NCBI GenBank assembly: GCA_003313425.1
Contig: NHZP01000034.1
Span: 521,194 to 585,193 of the forward strand
Reading direction: 5' to 3'
DNA: 64,000 bases
Source: Pseudopyrenochaeta lycopersici
Lineage: Eukaryota; Ascomycota; Dothideomycetes; Pleosporales; Pseudopyrenochaetaceae
Part shown: one piece after another, positions 1 through 10,300 of the stretch
Layout: each line of letters starts with the position of its first letter
Numbering within the stretch: the first letter of the stretch is position 1
Translations under genes and position numbers: made by a program
Notes under the pieces: generated by a model
Database searches by the model: none
Seen by the model: the letters and a program-made list of their open reading frames with translations, nothing else
Told to the model about the DNA's origin: nothing

Positions 1-1
1 C

Positions 2-2286
2 ATGTCTGCCACATTGAAACGGGACATGTACGGTCTCATCTCTCTAGGGTTTCCGATTGACAAAGTTGAAGTGCCGGTCCATGATCCGCTAGCAGCAACG
101 CGATACTCATGTATCTACTGGGTCGACCACCTCTACGATTCTTTTCTTAGCAGCAGCTCGAGATGCATTGAGAGTCTCAAGGATGGCGGCGCTGTCCATG
201 CATTTTTCAATGCGCAGTATCTCCACTGGCTGGAAGCTCTTAGTCTTTGCAGGAACATGTCAGCAGGAGTGATATCAATGGCAAAGATGGAGGCTCTTAT
301 TAAGGTAACTCGTGATAGGTAATAGTCATACGTAGTGTACATGCTGATGCGCCTAAGGAAAGAACAGATGCAACTGCATTGATGCGCTTCGTTCAAGATG
401 CACGACGGTTTATTATGTATCACAAAGTGGCAATTGAGAGAAGCCCTCTCCAGACGTATGCATCTGCGCTGTTATTCAGTCCGGTAAAAAGCTTAGTGAG
501 AGAGCTGTATCGGCACGAAGAGCCAGGAGAGATTGCTATCAAACCGGTTATGGCAGAGAATTGGAGCGCGTGCCTGCAGACGCTCGAGGGCCATAGCGAC
601 TATGTCAACTCAGTCGCCTTCTCGCCCGACTCGACCCGGCTGGCGTCTGCATCGGACGACAAGACGGTCAAGGTGTGGGATGCGAGCAGCGGCGCGTGCC
701 TGCAGACACTCGAGGGCCATAGCGACTATATCAGCTCAGTCGCCTTCTCGCCCGACTCGACCCGGCTGGCGTCTGCATCGTGGGACAAGACGGTCAAAGT
801 GTGGGATGCGAGCAGCGGCGCGTGCCTGCAGACGCTCGAGGGCCATAGCGACTATATCAGCTCAGTCGCCTTCTCGCCCGACTCGACCCGGCTGGCGTCT
901 GCATCGAGCGACAATACGGTCAAAGTGTGGGATGCGAGCAGCGGCGCGTGCCTGCAGACGCTCGAGGGCCATAGCAGCAATGTCAGCTCAGTCGCCTTCT
1001 CGCCCGACTCGACCCGGCTGGCGTCTGCATCGTGGGACAAGACGGTCAAAGTGTGGGATGCGAGCAGCGGCGCGTGCCTGCAGACGCTCGAGGGCCATAG
1101 CGGCAATGTCAGCTCAGTCGCCTTCTCGCCCGACTCGACCCGGCTGGCGTCTGCATCGAGCGACAATACGGTCAAAGTGTGGGATGCGAGCAGCGGCGCG
1201 TGCCTGCAGACGCTCGAGGGCCATAGCAGCTTGGTCAGGACAGTCGCCTTCTCGCCCGACTCGACCCGGCTGGCGTCTGCATCGAGGGACAAGACGGTCA
1301 AGGTGTGGGATGCGAGCAGCGGCGCGTGCCTGCAGACGCTCGAGGGCCATAGCGACTATATCAGCTCAGTCGCCTTCTCGCCCGACTCGACCCGGCTGGC
1401 GTCTGCATCGAGCGACAATACGGTCAAAGTGTGGGATGCGAGCAGCGGCGCGTGCCTGCAGACGCTCGAGGGCCATAGCAGCTATGTCAGCTCAGTCGCC
1501 TTCTCGCCCGACTCGACCCGGCTGGCGTCTGCATCGAGCGACAATACGGTCAAAGTGTGGGATGCGAGCAGCGGCGCGTGCCTGCAGACGCTCGAGGGCC
1601 ATAGCAGCTATGTCGACTCAGTCGCCTTCTCGCCCGACTCGACCCGGCTGGCGTCTGCATCGGACGACAAGACGGTCAAGGTGTGGGATGCGAGCAGCGG
1701 CGCGTGCCTGCAGACGCTCGAGGGCCATAGCAGCAATGTCAGCTCAGTCGCCTTCTCGCCCGACTCGACCCGGCTGGCGTCTGCATCGTGGGACAAGACG
1801 GTCAAGCTGTGGGATGCGAGCAGCGGCGCGTGCCTGCAGACGCTCGAGGGCCATAGCAGCTATGTCAGCTCAGTCGCCTTCTCGCCCGACTCGACCCGGC
1901 TGGCGTCTGCATCGTGGGACAAGACGGTCAAGGTGTGGGATGCGAGCAGCGGCGCGTGCCTGCAGACGCTAGAGGTTGGCAAGACACTCTCTAAGTTATC
2001 ATTCGATTCTACTGGTTCCTGTCTCTACACTGAGATTGGTTCTATTGCTATTACTATATCAGTAGTCTCTAATACGGCAGATATCGCAGAGCCTGAGCGT
2101 ACCCAGTTCCTGGATGCAGGCGTCAGCTCAGACGGTATATGGCTTACACATAGTGGGCGAAACATACTGTGGATACCATCAGAGTATCGATCAGCATGCT
2201 CATCTGTGTTAGGGAGCACGGTCGGCATAGGTACTGGACAAGGAAGAGTATGGATATGTAGTATTAACCTTAAACACGATAGTTAG
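2..2286 (+). CDS. HET-E/NWD-type receptor, 3' part: 11 near-identical WD40 repeats
   Basis: Only the 3' end is in the window. The first exon (2-304) encodes the helical region after a NACHT domain; it aligns with the matching part of the receptor at 7,397 (shared CIYW-DHLY and YLHWLEALSLC-like motifs). A 53-nt intron (305-357, GT...AAG, phase 0) gives a junction of the same length as in that paralogue. The second exon (358-2286) carries 11 WD40 repeats of exactly 42 codons (571-1956), a degenerate twelfth blade, then a conserved tail ending in a VWICSINL-type strand. The repeats are nearly identical in DNA; residues vary only at repeat positions 10-14, 29, 31 and 35. Such high-identity repeats are known from Podospora het-d/het-e incompatibility genes, where they form the recognition surface. 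Role here is inferred. The 5' HET and NACHT parts lie outside the window. Confidence 0.88.
571..1956 (+). repeat. 11 tandem 126-nt WD40 coding repeats
   Basis: Eleven head-to-tail units of 126 nt, in frame, each beginning at a TGC codon (CLQTLEGH). Conservation extends to silent sites, while changes cluster at a few codons that map to one face of the predicted propeller. This suggests homogenisation by unequal exchange or conversion plus retained variation at recognition positions. Confidence 0.93.
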
Positions 2287-2812
2287 TGTATACAGTAATG
2301 GCTCAGAAGGATATGATTTATTCTTTCCTACCTTTATTTTATCATATTCCTATTTCATAGAGGGGGGGCGGGGATGGGCATGAATATATGTGCTACATAT
2401 CACCGTATAGAAGTTTCGAGAATGCGCGACAGAAAAATTGTCGCCATGTAATGCTGTAGGGACTGACATCGCGATCTTCTGCGACGTACCCGTCTATAGT
2501 GCGATGTTGGGACGGAAAACAGCTATAGATACTTCTAGAAGAGCGCCATACGCGGTACCAATTTAGATATAGCGTAGATAACGATACAGTTAGCTAAGCT
2601 GCTAGTGCTGCACTACGTAAGTGCGCTAAACTATTATGCTAATTGAACTGGCTCTAATTGTGGCGCTCTTCTGGAACTATCCATCACGATCACGTGTGGT
2701 CTATTTTTGGCGTCCGAGCGTTCTTTTGTTGCCAGTTTGCTCGTGCCAAGGTGTCGCTCGAACCAGCTCAGCCGCTGCCTGTAGTGCCTTCCCCACCAAC
2801 ACAGTCGTAGAC
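2287..2812. other. Intergenic, no gene recognised
   Basis: AT-rich spacer downstream of the WD40 gene with a short G run near 2,360. I see no coding pattern. It leads into the pogo relic. Confidence 0.5.
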
Positions 2813-2991
2813 ATGGACCGAGCCAGCCAGGTGCTGGCGCAAGGCCTCCCTCCAGATGTATCTAGAACATGGTCTGCCCTATCAGACCAAAGCGGCGTCC
2901 CTCTCCATACGCTCTATTATCGCGCACGCGGACGACCTTCTATACAGGAAAAGGCCCAAAGCCAGCAATACCTTTACCCAGAGGAAGAGAA
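2813..2991 (+). pseudogene. Pogo/Tigger-type transposase, N-terminal relic
   Basis: From the ATG at 2813 the frame reads as the N-terminal helix-turn-helix region of fungal DDE1 (pogo) transposases: a TWSALSDQSGVPLHTLYYRA-like segment, then RGRPS and a YLYPEEEKA stretch that normally continues into the CenpB-type DNA-binding part. It stops exactly at the MULE left terminal repeat, so the MULE appears to have interrupted it. No clear continuation is visible beyond 5,866, so the rest was lost or decayed. Family call is from recalled motifs. Confidence 0.6.
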
Positions 2992-3056
2992 GGCTAGTGA
3001 GATTTGTCCCCAAGGTTTTGAGATTTGTCCCCAAAATGAGATTTGTCCCCAACGCT
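2992..3056 (+). repeat. MULE left terminal inverted repeat, three iterons
   Basis: Three GAGATTTGTCCCCAA units in direct orientation within about 60 bp, spaced by GGTTTT and AAAT. They are the likely transposase-binding sites. The complement is at 5797-5865. Confidence 0.9.
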
Positions 3057-3205
3057 AATGCTAGTGGAAATCAATCACCTAGCTTGGCTTAGCGCGTAAT
3101 CTATGAACGCGACACTGCCGCGACACCATCGCGTCTCCGCCGCAGGTAACCAGTTAGAAAAGAACGTAGGTCTTAAATGTGTTTTCTTGTCTTGAGCATC
3201 TCGGT

Positions 3206-5692
3206 ATGGAAGACATTACCCCCCCTCCAGACCAGCTCTACAGCTCCTATGAAGAAGCGTATGATGCGCTCAAGACGCATGGCATGCAGCACGGCTACGG
3301 CTTTGTCCTGAAGCGGAGTTGGCCTCACAATTCAGATGTCAAAACACGTTATTACTACCACTGCGATTGCTTCAGGAACAACTACCATTCAAGTGCAAAG
3401 GTTCTGAGTACAAGCACGCGCTCAACAGGATGCCCTTTCAAGCTCGTTATCTTCAAGGTGAAGCTCACCAGCCAGTGGAAGCTAGAGGTGCAGGACAAGC
3501 ATCACAATCACCCCCGATCAATCAATCCTAGCGCGCACAATGTCTATCGCAGGCGTACATCAGCACAGAAGGAAGTAATTGAGTCAATGACGCACGCTGG
3601 GGCGCGGCCGATGCAGATACTAGCGGCGATCCAAAGGGAAGACCAAGACACACTGGTCTCTGCCACTGATATCCGAGGCGAGAGGAAGGCAATTCGGGAG
3701 AAACACTTGAACGGCAGGAGTCCAATGGAGACATTATTAGACGACTTATCTATGGCAGACTGGGTCTTCGCAGTGAAGAAGGATGATAATAACCGCGTAC
3801 AAAATCTCTTCTTCGCCCACCAGAAGCAGGTCGAGTTGCTGGTGGCAAACCCCGACGTACTGTTGATGGACTGCACATACCGCACCAACAAGTACAGACT
3901 TCCACTGTTGCACATACTTGGCTGCACCAACCTACAGACCTTCTTCTCTGCGGGCTTCTGCTTCCTTAGCAATGAGACACAAGCAGACTACTATTGGGCA
4001 ATCGCGAACTTCCTGCTTAAGACAGGGATACAACGACCACAGGTATTCATCAGCGATCAGGAAGAGGCGTTGAAGATGGCAGCTCGCTCGCTACTTCCAG
4101 GAGTCCCTCAGCTTCTATGCGTGTGGCATATTAACAAGAACGTCCAGACTAAGGCTCAGCAGACCTGGCGAGACGCCAATGGCGCAACGAAAGAGGAGAA
4201 GCAGAGGATCGTTGAACACAGGGCTGCGTTCATGAAGCGTTGGACTCAGGTATGCCCCATGCCAATCGCCCAAGAGACTTTGAGGGAAGCCGTCCTCTAA
4301 AAAAGTTGCTTGCAGAACTAACTAGGGCAGCTCGTCTACGCAAAGAGACCGCTGGAGTTCCAGCTGAAGTGGAACGATCTGCTTAAAGACTACAGCCACC
4401 AGCAGGAACTCTGCAGATACCTGCAAGACAATCAATACCTTACACGCACCGAGTGGGCAGCTGCTTGGACTTCCCACCACCGACACTATAACACCATCAC
4501 AAGTTCGCCCGTTGAAGGAATGCACAAGGTCCTGAAGGACTACCTCATGACTTCGAGAGGCGACTTGCTGCGCGTTGTAGGGAGGATTGAGCAAATGGTC
4601 AGGAGTCAATACAACAAGTACAGAAAGGAACTTGCTTCCTCCAAACATAGCGTCAAGTTCGGGCATAAGCTAGAGGCAATGCCATTCCTGCCTCCTGGCA
4701 TCCATAACGTCCTGACGCCACCGGCGATCGAGCGCATTAGGCAACAGGATCTGCTGCGCCAGAAGGAGCAGAGAGAGCGTCGCGGCGGACATCCTTGTTC
4801 GGGCCTGTTCGAGAAAACAAATGGCCTTCCGTGTCGCCATACGCTGCAAGACGTGAGGAGATCTGGTTCAACGTTACGACTGAACCACCTCTACGATGAC
4901 CACTGGCGGTATCAACGTGAGCAAGGGCCGTCAATCTGCCTGTCTCCAAGGCCGCATCAGTCTGTTCTAGAGCCTCTCACCGCTCAAACAAGAGGTGGGC
5001 TGAGGAGGAACGAGGCATCAACTCGACGAGATCCATCAGCTTTCGAACGACGCGTGCCGCCTTCTGTTCCTCACTTCCCACCTCACCTCCAACCTCAGGG
5101 TCAAACACTCGCTGAAGCCCTGCGACAAGTAAACACCTCTGTTACCGTGTCGATTCCTACATCTGTGCCAAGTGTGAATCCTATGACTACCTGTGTATCT
5201 GTATCGACCCCTGCACCTGCTCCTATACCTCCTCCCCCATTCCTCCGTTCGTCTCCGCCTGTAGCTGTTGCTGTGTCTGTCACTATGGGTCCACCTCCTG
5301 CTTGGCAACCACCGTCGTTGGAAGAGTTCCTAGCCGACATCGAACGTCGACGGTGTCAGCCCGTTCTATATGAGTATAATGACATGATCTCAGCGATTAA
5401 CTTCCTGGCAGAGACGGGGCAGGAAGATGATCCTGCAGAGTTGGTTGAAGCACGGAATATGGCGCTCGCTACACAAGGGCTATTTGCTTCCTGTACCCCC
5501 ACAATGGCATGGAACTATCACTTTGGAGACATGGAAGCTTTCTACGCAGAGAGATTCGCGCAAGTCGATGCGCAAAATTCTCTGCTCGAGCTTCAGGATG
5601 TACCAAGACAGCGTCCTAAGCGTGCTGCAGCAGCGACGGCTTCTGAAGCTTGGAAAGATCTCAGCCCGCGCAAGAGAAAACGACGTCAATAG
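3206..5692 (+). CDS. MULE transposase (FAR1-like DNA-binding + DDE + SWIM finger)
   Basis: Two exons, 3206-4249 and 4331-5692, separated by an 81-nt phase-0 intron (GTATGC...GGGCAG); without splicing the frame looks broken by a stop near 4,300. About 801 aa from the first ATG in frame. Order: FAR1/FLYWCH-like zinc-binding region (Cys/His ending in the DKHHNHP motif); MULE catalytic core with the first Asp in LLMDCTYRTN, the second in FISDQEEAL and the CVWHINKN motif; a candidate third acidic residue in SSPVEGMHKVLKDY; a SWIM-type C-x-C-x-H finger (CSGLF...GLPCRHTL); and a proline-rich, basic C-terminus ending in PRKRKRRQ, probably a nuclear signal. It is expected to cut at the terminal repeats and move the element. 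All catalytic positions appear intact. Confidence 0.9.
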
Positions 5693-5796
5693 AGGATAGA
5701 TTCAATGAGACAAAATTGATAGTTTGAGCCACTGAAGACGTCGAAGTGTCGCTACATGGCGTTTTGTAATTTATTTTTTTGCGCTAGTAGAGTTAT

Positions 5797-5865
5797 GGCT
5801 AGCATTGGGGACAAATCTCATTTTGGGGACAAATCTCAAAACCTTGGGGACAAATCTCACTAGCC
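5797..5865 (-). repeat. MULE right terminal inverted repeat
   Basis: A 69-bp inverse counterpart of the left end, with three TTGGGGACAAATCTC units and ending in CTCACTAGCC. The same 69 bp also occurs as extra solo copies beside the second MULE element (49,620-49,688 and 52,565-52,633). Confidence 0.9.
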
Positions 5866-7396
5866 TAATGATTATGCATGACGTTTCGCACTAGCCAGGA
5901 GTGGATGCGCTTTGATTGGAGTATCGACCAGGGTGGCGATCGCGCATGAATTTGCGCGCCACAGCAAACACAAGGCTGATAATAACCTTCCAGCGTTACA
6001 GTAAGTATTTCAACCTTAGGTAAGACTTTTTTAAGTATTTAAGGGTAGTAAAAGCTTAACGGTGGCACTCGAGAGAAGAGGCACTTTTATAGCGTCTAAC
6101 GAGTCTCTCTGCGCGTTGAGCGCGAAGGTAACAATGCGCACGTAAGTTTTTAGTGGGAATGGTTATAAATGTGTAAAAGTAGGCACAGCACACGACTTAT
6201 AGAGAATTTAACCTATTATTAACGTGTGCGCGGAATTACAGTCGCTTGAAGTTCAAGTACCCCTTGTATTTTGCGGCACGGTGGGTTTTGCGCGACCCAG
6301 GGATGGACATTAGTCTAGCATAAGCAGGATTAGAGCTCTCTACTATCGGAGGCTTATAACGTCAGTCCAAGCGTGCCGGGACGCACGGTGTAACGGGACG
6401 GGTTCGCACTTCGGAGCCTCGCAACCTGTTATTCCTAGGTCTATAAATATGTAGTCAGCGGGATAATATTCTAAAATCAATGCTCTTCTAGCCTATTAGT
6501 CTCCGACGAGCCCTACCGTGATGTTAGTCGTGCTGTGGATCGTTGCGTTACTGTCGTCAAACGACCTATCGTCGATACCCCCCTGTATATAAGCGACGTT
6601 AAGAGTCTGTTAAGAAGACGGAGGGTCAGATGCAAAGTGCAATCAAGGAAGATGACTGCATTTAGCTTTAATAGCAACTTTTAGCTTGTGAAGATAGAGT
6701 CCGGCAGTTTCGCCGGACGGGAGCAGAGATCGTGAAAAGTGTCCCATAGCGTCGGGATGCGCTAGCAAGTCTTAGTATGCAGCTAGCCTGCAGTAGCGTG
6801 CTCAGATATTGCTCTATGCCATCGTAACGAATTCGACGCTATACCTACAACAGACTAATTGCTGAGAGTCGCTGTGGTTTAAGCTGGCGAAATCAGCTGC
6901 TCAGCTTCGCCATGGGGATTCGGCCTTACAGCACTGAGCTGCGCTCCCCGCAACACGCTCTCCGCAGTGCACAATTCCCCCCATCGTCTTCGACACGCAT
7001 TTTGCGGGCATCAGTACTATTTGTCAAATAGTCCATCGGCAAGCGTGTACGCGCCACCATGGGCGCAAGTATCAGTCACGCTGAGGATCTACGCAGCGTC
7101 GTTGCGGCAGCTGCACAGCCTTGCAGCTGGCTGCCGCCTGAGGCATGGTGCGCCGCCATCGTCAAGCCAAGAATACGATACAGGACACCAGCCTCAGCTC
7201 GCGACTCCCAGAGCGCTTCTTTACTATCATAGTGTCTGGAGCTGTACAGCTGCTCGTTCTCCTCTCCCTCAGGCTGACCTCTGTGTAAACAGCAAAGCCA
7301 GTTGTTGCCGCCACACTCTCCTCCTACCAGGCTGCCGTATCAAGCCCCTCGTATCTCGTCCTACCGAACGCGCCTATCACAGATCTGCCCGAATCG
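5866..7396. other. Gene-poor spacer and putative promoter of the HET receptor
   Basis: No gene is supported. At about 6,270-6,308 a 39-bp stretch resembles the terminal repeat of the MITE-like element at 49,147 (TTGCGGCACGGTGGG...). From about 7,200 to 7,396 the sequence resembles 29,815-29,920, which precedes another HET start, so this part is probably the shared promoter and leader. Confidence 0.5.
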
Positions 7397-10300
7397 ATGC
7401 GCCTTCTGAAGCACAAAGAAGATGGAGAGTTCACTATCGTCAGCTTCGATGATAACGAGGCACCTCCTTATGCGATACTTTCACATACCTGGGGAGCAGA
7501 TGAAGAGGAGGTAACCTTTGCGGACCTTGAAAACGGCGACGGCAAGGCTAAGCCTGGCTACGAGAAGATTCGCTTCTGCGGAGAACAGGCACGGCATGAT
7601 GGTTTGCAGTACTTCTGGATTGATACATGCTGCATCAACAAGGCAAACAAGGCTGAACTCGCTGTCGCCATCAGGTCAATGTTCCGCTGGTATCGCAACG
7701 CAGCTCGATGTTATGTCTATTTGTCGGATGTCTCTAGCCTACCTTTGATCACCAACCAAGGCCACAATTTCAGATGGTTTACTTGGATTTGGATGTTCCC
7801 GGTTATCCACCGTATATTATGCTGGTGTTACAGCACGATTCAACGCTTCTTGTATTTGCAAGATGTTTCCCGCCCTCCTATGGATAGTGATAATGTATAC
7901 AGTCGGCAAGCATATGAATCTAAGCTTCAGAAAAGTAGATGGTTCACCCGAGGCTGGACACTACAGGAGCTTCTTGCCCCATCTGTGGTAGAATTCTTCT
8001 CCAAGGAAGGGATAAAGCTTGGTAACAAATCATCGCTAATAACGGAATTGTGTGAAGTCACGGGCATACCTATTTCAGCATTACACGGTTCGCCCTTATC
8101 TGATTTCAGCGTTAATGAGCGAATCTCGTGGAATGAACATCGAGCGACGAAAGTTCCGGCAGACCGTGCATACTCTTTGATGGGAATTCTTGGCGTTGGT
8201 TTGTCCCCGATTGACGGCGAGAGTCCAGCTGAAGCGATGAAACGAGTTATAGACGAGGTTGACAAGCAGAATAAGTGCATTCAAGACTTGCGCCCTAGTA
8301 ATCCGCGCAACGATAAGAGGCGCATTGAGGAAACGAAAGGTGGCCTACTAGCAGACTCTTACCGATGGATTCTCGACAACGCCACTTTCCAACAATGGCA
8401 ACAAGACCCGCACAGCCGACTGTTATGGGTAAAAGGTGATCCTGGTAAAGGCAAGACGATGCTGCTCTGCGGCATCATCGACGAGTTGCAGAGCTCGATG
8501 CCTAGATCTACCCTTCTATCGTACTTCTTCTGCCAAGCGACCGACTCGCGCATCAATAGCGCCACGGCCGTGCTGCGAGGGCTGTTGTACATGCTCGTAG
8601 ATCACCAACCGTCGCTCGTATCGCACATCCGCAAGAAGTACGATCGCGCAGGCAAGGCGTTATTCGAAGATGCAAATGCCTGGGTGGCCCTGACAGAGAT
8701 CTTCGTGGACGTGCTTCGAGACCCAAGCCTGAGCACGACGTACCTAATCGTCGACGCACTAGATGAATGCATCACTGATCTGCCTAAACTGCTTAAATTT
8801 GTGGCAGAGCATTCGTCTGCGTCTCACCGCGTCAAGTGGATTGTCTCTAGCCGTAATTGGCCAGATATCGAGGCACAATTAGAGCGGGCCGGGCAAAAAG
8901 TGAGACTGAGCCTTGAGCTAAACGCAGAGTCGGTCGCCGCGGCAGTCAACATCTTCATCCAGCAAAAGGTGGCCCAGTTAGCGCAGGAAAAGCAATACAA
9001 AGTAGAGATTCGATCTGCCGTGCTCCAACATTTAACGTCAAATGCTAATGGTACCTTTCTCTGGGTAGCGTTAGTATGCCAAGACCTGAAAGCGACACCA
9101 AAATGGAACGTGCTGAGGAAGATAGCGTTATTCCCACCTGGGCTAGACGCTTTGTACGAGCGGATGATGAACCAAATTAACGAGTCAGATAGTGCTGAGA
9201 TCTGTCAGCAGGTGCTCGCGTCGACTGTACTCTTCTATCGACCTGTTACGATCCCCGAATTAATTACGCTCGTGCAACTACTCGATAACTTTGTTGATGA
9301 TATAGAGTCAGTGCGAGAGATTATTAGCCTTTGTGGATCATTCCTTACTCTTCGAGAAGACACGATCTATTTTGTGCACCAATCCGCAAAGGACTTCCTA
9401 CACACAACGGCGTTTAAAAAGGTTTTTCCAGATGGCACCGCAACCGTCCATCAGGTAATCTATTCGAGATCGCTAGCAATCCTATCTAGGACATTGCATA
9501 GGGACATATACGAACTTCAAGCATTAGGATTTCCTATCAAAAACGTCAAACCGCCTAATCCAGACCCATTAGCAGGGTTGCGCTATCCCTGTATTTACTG
9601 GATTGATCATCTCTACAACTCAAAACATAAGTCTTGTGCGCGTAGTGTTAGCGATGTACAAGTTACGGCCGTTCTCGATCAGTTTCTACGGAAGAAGTAT
9701 CTCTACTGGCTAGAAGGACTTAGTCTATGCCATAGTATAGAAAGGGGTGTAGTATCAATATCCAAACTATGGTCACTTTTACAGGTACAGCATCTAGAAA
9801 TTATACGTCTAGATAATGTACTACTTCTAGGGGCTAACTTAACTAGGAGATGCAGGTCCAAAATAAACTTACTCAGCTTGTTCAAGACGCACGACGATTC
9901 CTCATGTACCACAAAGGGGCGATTGAAGGTTACCCCATCCAAACATATGCCTCTGCGCTGTTGTTCAGTCCGACGGGTAGTTTGATTAGACAGCTGTTTC
10001 AGCACGAAGCGCCCGAAGGAATGACTATTAAGCCAGCTATGAGTGACGGCTGGAGTGCGTGCCTACAGACCCTCGAGGGCCATCGCGACTCTGTCAGCTC
10101 AGTAGCCTTCTCGCACGACTCGGCCCAGCTGGCGTCGGCGTCGTACGACAACACCGTCAAGATCTGGGATGCGAGCAGCGGGGCGTGCCTGCAGACCCTC
10201 GAGGGCCATAGCCGTTCTGTCAGCTCAGTAGCCTTCTCGCACGACTCGGCCCAGCTGGCGTCGGCGTCGTGGGACAAGACCGTCAAGATCTGGGATGCGA

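Larger units (their letters stand above)
2992..5865 (+). mobile_element. MULE DNA transposon, copy 1 (complete, 2,874 bp)
   Basis: The element is bounded by inverted terminal repeats at 2992-about 3056 and 5797-5865. Each holds three copies of the 15-mer GAGATTTGTCCCCAA (or its complement) and ends in GGCTAGTGAG/CTCACTAGCC. It carries one transposase gene. I see no convincing 9-10 bp target-site duplication: the left flank ends in ...AGAGAA, the right begins TAATGATT. A second copy lies at 49,690-52,563 with no differences noticed, so transposition, or assembly duplication, is recent. Confidence 0.92.

Noticed and set aside
571..1956. CRISPR-like regular repeats
   Set aside because: Repeats are 126 nt, in frame and coding with no spacers; organism is eukaryotic.
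533..1972. 479-codon Arg-rich frame overlapping the WD40 repeats
   Set aside because: Shadow frame created by the 126-nt repeat; repeated RRSRAIA units have no independent support, and the WD40 frame carries the conserved domain.
4250..4330. MULE transposase read as two genes or a pseudogene because of a stop near 4,300
   Set aside because: A canonical 81-nt phase-0 intron joins both halves and restores the domain order.
5036..5340. Minus-strand frames opposite the MULE proline-rich tail
   Set aside because: Low-complexity antisense shadows, duplicated with the element.
6967..7452. 161-codon frame upstream of the HET receptor
   Set aside because: It overlaps the HET start in another frame and lies in leader sequence also found at 29.8 kb; no domain.
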